Source: Flavobacteriaceae bacterium (GTDB lineage Bacteria > Bacteroidota > Bacteroidia > Flavobacteriales > Flavobacteriaceae). From it: a stretch of 64,000 bases of DNA. The stretch spans positions 1 to 64,000 of the forward strand of contig JAGYJA010000006.1 in NCBI GenBank assembly GCA_018402385.1, read 5' to 3'. Positions 36,202 through 45,882 of this stretch are shown here, piece after piece. The stretch's first letter is position 1. Every line of letters begins with the position of its first letter. The position numbers were made by a program, and so were the translations under genes. The notes below the pieces were generated by a model. It was not told the DNA's origin, made no database searches, and saw only the letters and a list, made by a program, of their open reading frames with translations.

Positions 36202-37011
36202 ATGAGAATACTTATTTTAACTTTAGCGACAGCTTCTTTGTTTTTTTCTTGCAGCCCTTATCAAAAGATTTTAAAGTCTGAAGATGCAGGGTTGAAATTT
36301 CTTTATGCCGATTCTTTGTACCATGCTCAGGAATATAAAAAAGCATTGAAGTTAATGGAGCAAATAGTGCCTGCTTACAGAGGGAAGCCTCAGGCAGAAA
36401 AGCTAATGTTTTTGTATTCAGATACTTTTTACAATTTAGGAGATTATTATCTAGCCGGATATCAATTTGAACGTTTTTCAACTTCCTATCCTCAAAGTGA
36501 AAAAGCGCAAGAAGCCGCCTTTAAAGGAGCAAAAAGTTATTATTTTTTGTCACCAAGATATTCTCTTGATCAAAAGGAAACAAATACAGCTTTAGAAAAA
36601 TTACAAAATTATATCAATCAATACCCCGATTCTGATTTCCAAGATGAGGCCAATAAATTGGTTGCAGAATTGACCGTTAAAATCCAGAAGAAGGAATTTG
36701 AAATTGCTAAACAATACAATCGCTTGGGGGATTATAATGCTTTCAATTACAGAGCTGCTATTTCTGCTTTTGATAATTTTATTTTAAACCATCCGGGGTC
36801 TCAATTTAGAGAAGAAGCATTTTTTCTGAAATTTGATTCGGCTTACCAATTAGCGATTAGAAGTGTTCCTGAAAGAGTAGAGGAGCGACTTTTGACTGCA
36901 AAAGATTATTACAACACATTCAAAAGAAATTTCCCTGAGAGTGAGTTTTCTCAACAAGCAAATGAGTTACTACAAGATATTGAACAACGATTACAAAACA
37001 AACAAGTATAG
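36202..37011 (+). CDS. bamD: Outer membrane protein assembly factor BamD
   Basis: About 269 residues, a lipoprotein (LFFSCSPYQKIL, lipobox FFSC) with tetratricopeptide-like repeats (YHAQEYKKALKLMEQIVPAY, AAISAFDNFILNHPGS). It is a component of the BAM complex at the periplasmic face of the outer membrane that inserts beta-barrels. ATG 36202 is preferred over 36187 because of promoter position and a better signal peptide. It is the first gene of a dense run with rpoZ 3 bases behind it. Confidence 0.92.
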   Translation: MRILILTLATASLFFSCSPYQKILKSEDAGLKFLYADSLYHAQEYKKALKLMEQIVPAYRGKPQAEKLMFLYSDTFYNLGDYYLAGYQFERFSTSYPQSEKAQEAAFKGAKSYYFLSPRYSLDQKETNTALEKLQNYINQYPDSDFQDEANKLVAELTVKIQKKEFEIAKQYNRLGDYNAFNYRAAISAFDNFILNHPGSQFREEAFFLKFDSAYQLAIRSVPERVEERLLTAKDYYNTFKRNFPESEFSQQANELLQDIEQRLQNKQV

Positions 37012-37014
37012 AAG

Positions 37015-37350
37015 ATGACAGATCTAAAAAAAACCGAGGCCCCCGTTAATACAGTCACATTAAATAAAAACGTGGTTGATGAACCCACGCAAAATATTTA
37101 TGAGGCCATTTCAATTGTTTCTAAGCGAGCCAATCAAATCAACATCGAGATCAAGAAAGAACTCCTTGAAAAACTCGATGAATTTGCAACCTACAATGAT
37201 AGTCTTGAAGAAATATTTGAAAACAAAGAACAAATTGAGGTATCAAAGTTCTATGAGCGTTTACCTAAGCCACATGCTCTTGCAATGCAAGAATGGCTTG
37301 AAGGTAAAATCTATTACAGAAATACATTAGACGAAAACTCAGACCAATAA
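37015..37350 (+). CDS. rpoZ: RNA polymerase omega subunit
   Basis: A 111-residue protein with the Bacteroidota-type omega core NIYEAISIVSKRANQI near residues 27-43 and a longer C-terminal tail than Proteobacterial omega. It helps assemble RNA polymerase. Located between bamD and coaBC with tiny spacers (3 bases each), a known conserved order in Bacteroidota. Confidence 0.93.
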   Translation: MTDLKKTEAPVNTVTLNKNVVDEPTQNIYEAISIVSKRANQINIEIKKELLEKLDEFATYNDSLEEIFENKEQIEVSKFYERLPKPHALAMQEWLEGKIYYRNTLDENSDQ

Positions 37351-37353
37351 ATC

Positions 37354-38565
37354 ATGTCCATTTTAAGCAGTAAAAAAGTCTTACTTGGCATTTCAGCCGG
37401 TATTGCTGCTTATAAATCGGCATTTCTGGTAAGGTTATTTGTAAAAGCCGGTGCAGAAGTAAAGGTCATTATGACCCCTTCAGCAAAAGATTTTGTAACA
37501 CCGCTTACCCTTTCCACACTTTCAAAAAACGAAGTTTTTTCATCCTTCACTCAAGAAGAGAATGAAAATGCAACTTGGAATAATCACGTAGAGTTGGCCC
37601 TTTGGGCCGACTTTTTTGTTATAGCGCCCGCCACAGCAAATACACTTTCCAAAATGGCAAATGGCACTTGTGACAATTTGTTGCTTGCAGCCTATCTTTC
37701 TGCAAAATGCCCGGTTTATTATGCCCCGGCTATGGACTTGGATATGTACAAGCACGAGTCTGTGCAAATTGCTTTTGAGAAGTTGAACACTTATGGAGTG
37801 ATTCAAATACCTGCAGGTCACGGCGAACTTGCCAGTGGTCTTGTGGGGGAAGGTAGAATGGCAGAGCCAGAAGATATCATCTCTTTTATGGAAAAAGATA
37901 TTGTTTCAAAACTCCCTTTACGCAATAAAAAAGTTTTAATTACTGCAGGTCCTACCTATGAAGCAATCGATCCTGTGCGCTTTATTGGAAATCATTCTTC
38001 CGGTAAAATGGGATATGCGCTTGCAGAAAAAGCAGCAAGTCTTGGTGCCGAAGTGTTTCTGGTGTCAGGACCCACTCATCTTCAGTTAAACAATTCATCC
38101 ATACAAAAAATTGCAGTTACTTCCGCTGAAGAAATGTACAATGCTTGTCATTCTTTATATTCTAAGGTTGATTTGGCTATTTTAGCTGCAGCTGTAGCAG
38201 ATTTTAGGCCAAAAATAATAGCCGGTCAAAAAATAAAAAAGGATCAGGCAGCGTTATCAATTGAGCTGGAACCCACTTTGGATATATTAGCCTCTTTAGG
38301 TGAAATAAAAAAGAAACAGCTACTCGTAGGCTTTGCGTTAGAAACTGAAAATGAAATTGAAAATGCAAAAAAGAAGCTTATTAAAAAGAATTTAGATTTT
38401 ATTGTATTAAATTCGCTAAACGATGCCGGAGCTGGCTTTGGTTCCAATACAAATAAAATAACTATCATTGATAAAAATGAGCAATTTGAAAGTTTTGAGT
38501 TAAAAGACAAAACGGAAGTTGCAAAAGATATATTTAACATTTTAACACCAGTTTTAAATGAATAA
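37354..38565 (+). CDS. coaBC: Bifunctional phosphopantothenoylcysteine decarboxylase/synthase
   Basis: A 403-residue fusion. N-terminal flavoprotein CoaC (GISAGIAAYKSAFLVR, the ATANTLSKMANGTCDNLL loop, PAMDLDMY) and C-terminal CoaB (ITAGPTYEAIDPVRFIGNHSSGKMG, AAVADFRP) catalyse two steps of coenzyme A synthesis. coaE, the last step, lies at 49907. It overlaps DUF4835 by 8 bases. Confidence 0.96.
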   Translation: MSILSSKKVLLGISAGIAAYKSAFLVRLFVKAGAEVKVIMTPSAKDFVTPLTLSTLSKNEVFSSFTQEENENATWNNHVELALWADFFVIAPATANTLSKMANGTCDNLLLAAYLSAKCPVYYAPAMDLDMYKHESVQIAFEKLNTYGVIQIPAGHGELASGLVGEGRMAEPEDIISFMEKDIVSKLPLRNKKVLITAGPTYEAIDPVRFIGNHSSGKMGYALAEKAASLGAEVFLVSGPTHLQLNNSSIQKIAVTSAEEMYNACHSLYSKVDLAILAAAVADFRPKIIAGQKIKKDQAALSIELEPTLDILASLGEIKKKQLLVGFALETENEIENAKKKLIKKNLDFIVLNSLNDAGAGFGSNTNKITIIDKNEQFESFELKDKTEVAKDIFNILTPVLNE

Positions 38566-39448
38566 AATTTTAGTTTTTCTATTCTTAGTGAGTTTTTCTC
38601 TTCAAACAATAGCTCAGGAAATTAATGCTGTAGTGGTTGTAAATGCTGAACAAACAGGAGTTTCAAATTTGCAAATTTTCAAAACTTTAGAACGTGATTT
38701 GAGCGAATTTATCAATGAAACTAGTTGGACAAACCAATCTTTTGCAAATCAAGAGCGCATTGAAGCAAGTTTTAATATCATTGTATCCGAATATGACTCA
38801 GATAATTTTAGCGCTAGTATTCAAGTACAAGCTTCAAGACCTGTCTATGGTTCTACATATTTGTCGCCCATCTATAACTACAATGACCGTCAATTCAATT
38901 TTAATTACAGAGAGTTTCAACCATTGAATTTTAATCCCAATAATTCTGAATCAAATCTTGTTTCTGTAATCGCCTTTCACGTCTATACCATACTTGGGCT
39001 TGATGCCGCTACTTTTTCTAAAAATGGAGGTGATGAATTTCACGGCATAGCAAAACAAATTGTCAATACTGCTGCTTCAGGGAATTTTAAAGGCTGGAAA
39101 GCAACTGATGGGAATCAGTCCCGTTATCAATTAAACGAAGCGCTCATCTCACCCATTTTTAGTCCATTTCACACAGCTATGTATATGTATCACAGACAGG
39201 GAATGGACAGTATGCATGAAAATCCTAAAGAAGCAAAAATCAAGATTGCAGACGCGATAAATTCACTTAAACAAATCAACGATCGCAGGCCAAACTCCTA
39301 TCTACTTCGTACCTTTTTTGACGCTAAAGCGGAAGAAATACAAGCTATCTTTAGTGATGGGCCCAGTGTAAATATTGATCAACTGTCGCAAAACCTTACC
39401 AGAATGGCCCCCACTAAACGTGATAATTGGTCAAAAATTAAGTTTTAG
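38558..39448 (+). CDS. DUF4835 family exported protein
   Basis: A 296-residue protein with a signal peptide (KILVFLFLVSFSLQTIAQE) and no transmembrane segment, so probably periplasmic or outer membrane-associated. It shows the DUF4835 pattern (QTGVSNLQIFKTLERDLSEFIN, SPIYNYNDRQFNFNYREFQPLNF, LGLDAATFS). Role unknown; it is widely conserved next to coaBC in Bacteroidota, suggesting an envelope role. It overlaps coaBC by 8 bases. Confidence 0.87.
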   Translation: MNKILVFLFLVSFSLQTIAQEINAVVVVNAEQTGVSNLQIFKTLERDLSEFINETSWTNQSFANQERIEASFNIIVSEYDSDNFSASIQVQASRPVYGSTYLSPIYNYNDRQFNFNYREFQPLNFNPNNSESNLVSVIAFHVYTILGLDAATFSKNGGDEFHGIAKQIVNTAASGNFKGWKATDGNQSRYQLNEALISPIFSPFHTAMYMYHRQGMDSMHENPKEAKIKIADAINSLKQINDRRPNSYLLRTFFDAKAEEIQAIFSDGPSVNIDQLSQNLTRMAPTKRDNWSKIKF

Positions 39449-39505
39449 ATACTTGCTTTAAACCACAAACTCTTTTACCTTTAGTGTTTAAATTCACACA
39501 CTAAG

Positions 39506-41158
39506 TTGATTACACAACTCACCATAAAAAACTATGCTTTAATAGAAGATATTAAAGTAGATTTTAAAGAAGGTTTGACGATCATAACCGGAGAAACTGG
39601 TGCCGGTAAATCTATTTTATTAGGGGCACTCTCTCTGCTTTTAGGGAAGAGAGCCGACTTAAGTAGTGTGAAGAACAGTTCTAAAAAATGTGTGATTGAA
39701 GCAGAGTTTCAAATCAATCCTTATCAATTGAATGAATTTTTTAAATCACAAGATTTAGACTATGAACCTCAAACTATTATTAGACGAGAGATTCTACCCT
39801 CCGGAAAATCAAGAGCTTTCATCAATGATTCACCTGTAAACTTAAATAGTCTTTCAATTCTTGGAGAGCGCCTCATTGATATTCATAATCAACATCAAAC
39901 ACTTGAAGTATCTTCTAAGGATTTTCAATTTGAATTAATTGATGCACTGGCACAAACCAAAATTCTTTTAGAGACATACAAGATTGCACTCAAAGATTTC
40001 AAATCAAACCAATCTCTTTTAAGTCAACTCAACCAGAAAAAGGCTGACGCTCTAAAAGAACAAGAGTATAACCAATTTTTATATGACGAGCTGGAGCAGT
40101 CAAACCTTAAAGACGGAGAGCTCGAAATTTTAGAAGAAGAATTGGAAAAACTTAACAATGTTGAAACCATTCAGGAACAACTCAGTCAAATGTTACAATT
40201 GTTAAATGAAGAACAGGTGGGTGTGCTGTTTTCGTTAAACGAAATTAAATTAAAAGCCAATAAATTAAAAGGGATCTCGGCAAGCTTTGAAACCCTATGG
40301 GAACGCATTCAAAGTGTCCAAATTGAACTGGATGATGTTTACAGTGAAATCACTTCTGAAATCGAAACAGCAGAAGCAAACCCAGAAAGACTCACTGAAG
40401 TCAATGACAGATTGCAAATACTATACAAATTGCAATCAAAACACCAAGCTCAAGACCTGGATGAGTTGATAGCCATTAAAAATAAATTATTTGAGAATCT
40501 ACAAGAAACGGAAAACTTAGATGCTAAAATAAAAGAGCTAGAACTTCAAATAACAAAGTTAAAGGAAAACCTTACCTCTTTATCAAAAGAAATACACGAC
40601 AAAAGAACCGCTGTATTAGAAACTCTTGTTACATCTCTAGAAGAAATACTAAGTCAACTTGGTTTACCCAATGCCCGTTTTAAAATAACACTTGAACAAG
40701 TTGATCAATTTTTAGAAAACGGTAACGATGCGCTCTCCTTCTTATTTACAGCAAACAAAGGAGCCAGTTTTGGTGAATTAAAAAAAGTAGCCTCTGGTGG
40801 AGAAATGAGCAGAATTATGCTTGCAATAAAATCAATTCTTTCAAATTACAGTAAATTACCCACCATAATTTTTGATGAAATTGATACCGGTGTCTCAGGG
40901 GAGGTTGCTAATAAAATAGCAGAAATTATGAAACTGATGAGTACAAAAATGCAAGTGATTAGTATCACTCATTTACCCCAAATTGCAGCAAAAGGCACAC
41001 ATCACTTTAAAGTTTATAAAGAAGACGTTCTTAATGAAACCCAAACAAAATTAAAATTGTTAAACCCGGAAAATAGAATCATAGAATTGGCTGAAATGTT
41101 AGGAGGAGATAAAAAATCCCAATCAGCCCTAGCACATGCTCGCGAATTATTGAATTAA
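39506..41158 (+). CDS. recN: DNA repair protein RecN
   Basis: A 550-residue SMC-like ATPase in double-strand break repair. Walker A GETGAGKSILLGALSLL at about residues 29-46, long coiled coil from about 150 to 370, ABC signature ASGGEMSRIMLA and Walker B TIIFDEIDTGVSGE are all present. The start is TTG at 39506 (MITQLTIKNYALIEDIK), as no ATG gives the conserved N-terminus. A promoter-like TACCTTTA precedes it at about 39476. Confidence 0.95.
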   Translation: MITQLTIKNYALIEDIKVDFKEGLTIITGETGAGKSILLGALSLLLGKRADLSSVKNSSKKCVIEAEFQINPYQLNEFFKSQDLDYEPQTIIRREILPSGKSRAFINDSPVNLNSLSILGERLIDIHNQHQTLEVSSKDFQFELIDALAQTKILLETYKIALKDFKSNQSLLSQLNQKKADALKEQEYNQFLYDELEQSNLKDGELEILEEELEKLNNVETIQEQLSQMLQLLNEEQVGVLFSLNEIKLKANKLKGISASFETLWERIQSVQIELDDVYSEITSEIETAEANPERLTEVNDRLQILYKLQSKHQAQDLDELIAIKNKLFENLQETENLDAKIKELELQITKLKENLTSLSKEIHDKRTAVLETLVTSLEEILSQLGLPNARFKITLEQVDQFLENGNDALSFLFTANKGASFGELKKVASGGEMSRIMLAIKSILSNYSKLPTIIFDEIDTGVSGEVANKIAEIMKLMSTKMQVISITHLPQIAAKGTHHFKVYKEDVLNETQTKLKLLNPENRIIELAEMLGGDKKSQSALAHARELLN

Positions 41159-41162
41159 AATG

Positions 41163-41170
41163 TATATTTG
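41163..41170 (+). promoter_or_regulatory. Promoter -7 box TATATTTG for fabI
   Basis: Perfect TAnnTTTG, leaving a leader of about 70 bases before the fabI ATG. It lies four bases after the recN stop. Confidence 0.45.
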
Positions 41171-41246
41171 AATACCAATAATTTTATTTTATTCAATAAT
41201 ATCAATACACAACAACAATTAACTATTAACCATTAACAAATACAAA

Positions 41247-42062
41247 ATGGCTTATAATTTATTAAAAGGAAAACGAGGAATTATTTTTGGAGCATTGGAT
41301 GAAAATTCTATTGCATGGAAAACTGCAGAACGCGTTCACGAAGAAGGAGGAACGTTTGTCTTAACAAACGCTCCCATTGCCATGAGAATGGGACAAATAA
41401 AAGAACTTGCTGAAAAAACAAATTCAGAAATCATTCCGGCAGATGCTACAAACCTTGATGATCTTCAAAATTTAGTTGAAAAATCGATGGAAATACTTGG
41501 AGGAAAAATCGATTTTGTGCTTCATTCCATTGGTATGTCTGTGAACGTAAGGAAAGGCAAACATTACACAGATCAAAATTATGACTGGACACAAAAGGGC
41601 TGGGATGTATCTGCGGTTTCATTTCACAAAACCATGCAAACCTTGTATCAAAAAGACGCCATGAATGAATGGGGAAGTATTGTTGCATTGACATACATGG
41701 CTGCGCAGCGAGTATTTCCGGATTACAATGATATGGCCGATAATAAGGCATATTTGGAATCAATTGCACGAAGCTTTGGGTACTTTTTTGGAAAAGATAA
41801 AAAGGTACGTGTCAATACGATTTCTCAATCACCCACACCCACAACAGCTGGTCAAGGAGTCAAAGGTTTTGACGGATTTATAGCTTACGCCGAAAAAATG
41901 TCACCGCTTGGAAATGCTTCGGCAGAAGACTGTGCCAATTACACCATAGCCATGTTTAGTGATTTGACAAAACGAGTTACCCTTCAGAATCTCTACAATG
42001 ATGGTGGGTTTTCAAATATGGGCGTCAGTGATGCTGTAATGAGTCACTTTATGGAGGAATAA
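41247..42062 (+). CDS. fabI: Enoyl-ACP reductase FabI
   Basis: A 271-residue short-chain dehydrogenase. The cofactor loop is GALDENSIAWKTAE. The catalytic YxxxxxxK pattern lies in LTYMAAQRVFPDYNDMADNKA (Tyr-10-Tyr-7-Lys as in FabI), and SQSPTPTTAGQGVKGFD is the flexible substrate loop. It reduces enoyl-ACP in fatty acid elongation. It is monocistronic between its own promoter box and terminator. Confidence 0.96.
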   Translation: MAYNLLKGKRGIIFGALDENSIAWKTAERVHEEGGTFVLTNAPIAMRMGQIKELAEKTNSEIIPADATNLDDLQNLVEKSMEILGGKIDFVLHSIGMSVNVRKGKHYTDQNYDWTQKGWDVSAVSFHKTMQTLYQKDAMNEWGSIVALTYMAAQRVFPDYNDMADNKAYLESIARSFGYFFGKDKKVRVNTISQSPTPTTAGQGVKGFDGFIAYAEKMSPLGNASAEDCANYTIAMFSDLTKRVTLQNLYNDGGFSNMGVSDAVMSHFMEE

Positions 42063-42092
42063 GAAATTCTGTAAATTTAAAAAGCATTCACT

Positions 42093-42123
42093 AGCTGTCA
42101 TACATTTTATGGCAGCTTTTTTT
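42093..42123 (+). terminator. Rho-independent terminator after fabI
   Basis: AGCTGTCAT / ATGGCAGCT stem (one G-U pair) with loop ACATTTT and a T-run. The remaining 180 bases to the next gene are AT-rich with no other feature. Confidence 0.85.
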
Positions 42124-42300
42124 ATGACTTGAATTTTTGTATGAAATTACAATAAGTAAAAACACATCATATTTATACAAAATATTCTGCTTAAAAAGGC
42201 GGGAATCATAACGAAATCTTAATAATTTTTTAAAGCATAATTAGTTTTTAACAAAATTTTTAAATACTTTTAGTACTTATTAACTAAAATTAAATACCAA

Positions 42301-45300
42301 ATGAAAAAATTTACTTTTTTATGGGGTGTAGTACTTTGTCTTTCGGCATCGCTCAGTGCACAGCACTTAACCACCCTCGAAGAGTTAGAAATTCTTGAAC
42401 ATCAAAGAAGCCTAACTACAGTTCAACAGAGTGAAGTGTCTGATTCTGGTGAACTGCTTAACAGAACTCAAAGTTTGACACTTTCAATTACAGACCCAGA
42501 AGGGATTTACAGTGCGGCATCCAACAGCCAAAACAGAAATGTAATTGAAAACATGAATCTCAGAGCCGGAACCACTGAAGAGTTTTCCGGAGATATTGGG
42601 GAATTGTTGAACAGACTATCTGAAGCAGGACATCAAATTGAAAGTCCTGAAACAATTTTTACGCCAAGTGAAATGAGAGCATTACAGTCCCATTTCAGAT
42701 CTCAGAACAGAGATGCAATGGCAGATATTATTCCCACAGCTGGAGCAACTGAAACATTTACTCCGGAGGTTGGGGATTTCTTTTTTGATCCGGGAGGACC
42801 GGGCGGTGGACCTGATGGGTCACCAGGAAATTATCCAAACTGTGGATGTCTTACCAATACCACTTTAGCTGGAGTTACTGAACTTGAATTTATTGATTAT
42901 GAAGTTTTTGGGACATTCGATTGGTTAAAACTATATGATGGCTCAGACAACACTGGTGTACTTTTGTTTGATAATAGTTCTGGAGGAAATGGCGCTAATA
43001 CTTTAGCACAACTTATTGCTGCAAACGGTGGTTCTGCTGTATTTACAGGAACATCTGGTGATTTCTTTTTTGAGTTTAACGCAACAGCAGTTGTTAATCG
43101 TTTAGGCTGGGAAGTTGAAATCCTTGCAACCGGCGGTGGCGGCGGTGGCGGTGGAACCGGAGTTCCAACTGCTTTTGGTATTAACAATGCAACACCATCA
43201 TATGGTTCTTTTGAAATAGCAGATCCAGCGGTTTTTTCTGGTATAAGCGCAGGCTCAGGTACTGCAAATTTTGAAGGAGCTGGCGCAATTGACCCTAATG
43301 ATAATGATTCAGCTTATGTAATCGACAATGTTGGAGCAATGTGGAGTGTTGATGTGCAAACCGGAGTTTATACCTCTTTGGGTAATGTTGGTGTACCTGA
43401 TATGACAGGTTTAGCATTCAACCCCGTAGATGGTGAATTGTATGGTTTAACCACAACTGCATTTTATAGCATTGACATAGGTGCTGTTTCTGCAACTCAG
43501 ATAGGAAGTTTAAATCTGCCTGGCGGAACATTAGCTATAGCTTTAGCAATAGATGGTGACGGTAATGCTTTTACTTATGAAATCGTTGATGATTTATTAT
43601 ACTCAATAGATACAACAACAGGAGCAGCTACTTCAATAGGTTCCATTGGATTTGATGCAAACTTTGGCCAGGGAATGGCTTGGGATGCAGAAACAGATCA
43701 GATATATATGGCTGCTTTTAATGGTACGCTATTCGATTCAGAATTAAGATCTGTTGATACAGCTACCGGAAATACGACTTCTCTAGGAACTATTATTCCA
43801 GGGACTCTTAGTCAGTTCGGTTGGGTTTCAATTATAAATTCCGGCTCTGGCGGAGGCGGTGGTGGAGATTGTGAAACTCCAGAGTTAGAAATCAACCAGG
43901 ATGTAGCTGATGCTTGTATGGCAAATTTAAGTCAAACAGATTTAGCTCAATCCTTTATTCCTTTAAGTGATGTCTCTGCAGGAGCAGGATTTCGTTTTGA
44001 AACGGCTTCAAATGATGAAGATTTAATTTTATCACTTTGGGATAACTTACCCAATGCCGGAGGTACTGAATTGGCAACAGGAACTACAACCACTTCAGGA
44101 GATTTATGGGTCGATGTTTTTTGGGACCCTGTAACAGTTACTCCAGGTAATACTTATTTCTTAGTCATAGAAGGAACAGTAACTTCTTGTGTATCTGGAT
44201 CACTAAACGATCCTTATCCTGATGGAAACGTTTTTGCTAACCCCGGTTATCAACCTTTCCCTGCTTTTGACTATACATTTAGAACATACACTTGTGATGC
44301 AAGTGGACCCACTAACAATTGGGAGTGTGCTGATGCTACAGAACTCACTTGTGGTGATGTAGTTGCTGGCACAACAGTTGGAGCAACAAACTCTGGAGGT
44401 AATGCATCTCCGGACGTGTTCTTTTCATATACCGGAAACGGCGATGCAGAAATCGTTACTATTTCACTTTGTGATGGCGGTACTACTTATGATTCTATAT
44501 TGAGAGTCTTTGAAAGTTGTGATGACTTATCAGTTGGTGCTGAAATCGCAGTTAATGATGATTTCTGTGGATTACAATCTGAATTAACTTTTGATTCAGA
44601 CGGAACTTCTACTTACATCATAATGGTAGAAGGTTTTGGTTCAGGTTCAGGAGACTATAGTTTAGAAATCACTTGTGAATTACCACCACCACCACCTGCT
44701 TGTGGAGGAGTCTTTACAGACACCGGTGGACCTGATGGAGATTACAGCAACAATGAAGACGTTGTATGGACCATTGAGCCCGATAACGTAGATGATTTTG
44801 TAACCGTGATTTTCTCTGAATTTGATGTAGAAGCTACCTGGGATGCCCTTTATGTGTTTGATGGTCCGGATACGAGCTCACCATTAATCAGTAGTGGAAA
44901 CCCACCAACAGGAACAGGTTTCCCAGCAGGAGGATTTTATGGAACAAACATTCCTGGCCCTTTTGCTTCCACCCACCCAAGTGGTGCCTTGACCTTCCAG
45001 TTTTTGAGTGATGGTTCAGTGACGCGTCCGGGATGGGTTGCCGATGTGGTTTGTGCACCAGTACCACCACCAAACGATTTGATAGAAAACGCCATTAGTG
45101 TAACAGATGAGACGCAGCCTTATACAGATCCTGAAGTGAGATTGCAGTTTGCAACCAATGAGCTATTGAATCCTGATGGATGTGCTATTGCCGGTACACC
45201 TGGCGTATGGTATAGCTTTACAGCAGAAATCGATGGAACAGCCGAGGCTTCAATCACCGATCCTTCCGGAACGAGTTTTGTAATTTTCTATGAAGCTCCT

Positions 45301-45723
45301 AGCGAGGATGTGGGTGATGAGACCGATTTGAGTTTCTCACCAGAGCCAGACAACCAGTGTGGACCAAGTACCGCATCAAACATTACCACAGTGGCCGGTC
45401 AAAGCTACTACATCTTTGTATTGAACAACGGTGGTCCTAGTGATGTTGTGATTGATATCAGTGGTTCATTACTGAGCACTGTTGACAATACCATTGATGG
45501 GTTTACATTTTATCCAAACCCAACGATGGATGTACTTAACTTAAGTTCAAACAGTTCAATAGACACTGTTGAATTGTATACTATGTTAGGTCAAAGAGTG
45601 ATTTCACTAGAGATAGGCGCTACAGCTTCTCAAGTGGATGTTTCAAACCTGGCAACAGGCACTTACATAATGAAAGTGACTGCTGAAGGCCAAACAGCCT
45701 CTTATCAGGTGATTAAAAAGTAA
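42301..45723 (+). CDS. Secreted multidomain CUB protein with T9SS type A sorting domain
   Basis: An 1140-residue protein. Signal peptide (FLWGVVLCLSASLSAQ), an N-terminal ~130-residue region (GELLNRLSEAGHQIESPE ... SEMRALQSHFRSQNRD), a CUB-like domain (about 175-275), a Gly-rich linker, a DUF4394-like/beta-propeller segment (about 280-520), and a second Gly linker. Further modules and a CUB domain follow (about 800-910), then the T9SS type A sorting domain (FTFYPNPTMDVLNLSS ... GTYIMKVTAEGQ). It should be exported by the type IX system and attached outside. Its C-terminal ~450 residues are nearly identical to the next gene. Role probably adhesion or substrate binding. Confidence 0.9.
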   Translation: MKKFTFLWGVVLCLSASLSAQHLTTLEELEILEHQRSLTTVQQSEVSDSGELLNRTQSLTLSITDPEGIYSAASNSQNRNVIENMNLRAGTTEEFSGDIGELLNRLSEAGHQIESPETIFTPSEMRALQSHFRSQNRDAMADIIPTAGATETFTPEVGDFFFDPGGPGGGPDGSPGNYPNCGCLTNTTLAGVTELEFIDYEVFGTFDWLKLYDGSDNTGVLLFDNSSGGNGANTLAQLIAANGGSAVFTGTSGDFFFEFNATAVVNRLGWEVEILATGGGGGGGGTGVPTAFGINNATPSYGSFEIADPAVFSGISAGSGTANFEGAGAIDPNDNDSAYVIDNVGAMWSVDVQTGVYTSLGNVGVPDMTGLAFNPVDGELYGLTTTAFYSIDIGAVSATQIGSLNLPGGTLAIALAIDGDGNAFTYEIVDDLLYSIDTTTGAATSIGSIGFDANFGQGMAWDAETDQIYMAAFNGTLFDSELRSVDTATGNTTSLGTIIPGTLSQFGWVSIINSGSGGGGGGDCETPELEINQDVADACMANLSQTDLAQSFIPLSDVSAGAGFRFETASNDEDLILSLWDNLPNAGGTELATGTTTTSGDLWVDVFWDPVTVTPGNTYFLVIEGTVTSCVSGSLNDPYPDGNVFANPGYQPFPAFDYTFRTYTCDASGPTNNWECADATELTCGDVVAGTTVGATNSGGNASPDVFFSYTGNGDAEIVTISLCDGGTTYDSILRVFESCDDLSVGAEIAVNDDFCGLQSELTFDSDGTSTYIIMVEGFGSGSGDYSLEITCELPPPPPACGGVFTDTGGPDGDYSNNEDVVWTIEPDNVDDFVTVIFSEFDVEATWDALYVFDGPDTSSPLISSGNPPTGTGFPAGGFYGTNIPGPFASTHPSGALTFQFLSDGSVTRPGWVADVVCAPVPPPNDLIENAISVTDETQPYTDPEVRLQFATNELLNPDGCAIAGTPGVWYSFTAEIDGTAEASITDPSGTSFVIFYEAPSEDVGDETDLSFSPEPDNQCGPSTASNITTVAGQSYYIFVLNNGGPSDVVIDISGSLLSTVDNTIDGFTFYPNPTMDVLNLSSNSSIDTVELYTMLGQRVISLEIGATASQVDVSNLATGTYIMKVTAEGQTASYQVIKK

Positions 45724-45762
45724 TCACAAAAAAGAAGGACTTAAAAGTTCTTAAATAATAAA

Positions 45763-45795
45763 ACCACTTCAATCTTGTGATTGAGGTGGTTTTTT
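45763..45795 (+). terminator. Rho-independent terminator between the two T9SS genes
   Basis: ACCACTTCAATC / GATTGAGGTGGT perfect stem, TTGT loop and T-run. The genes are separate transcripts. Confidence 0.92.
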
Positions 45796-45882
45796 ATTTT
45801 AACATTAACTTCACATTTATAAACTAGTTCTCAACTAAATATTTTATAAATTGGCGAACTAATTTAAATCTAAATCATTATT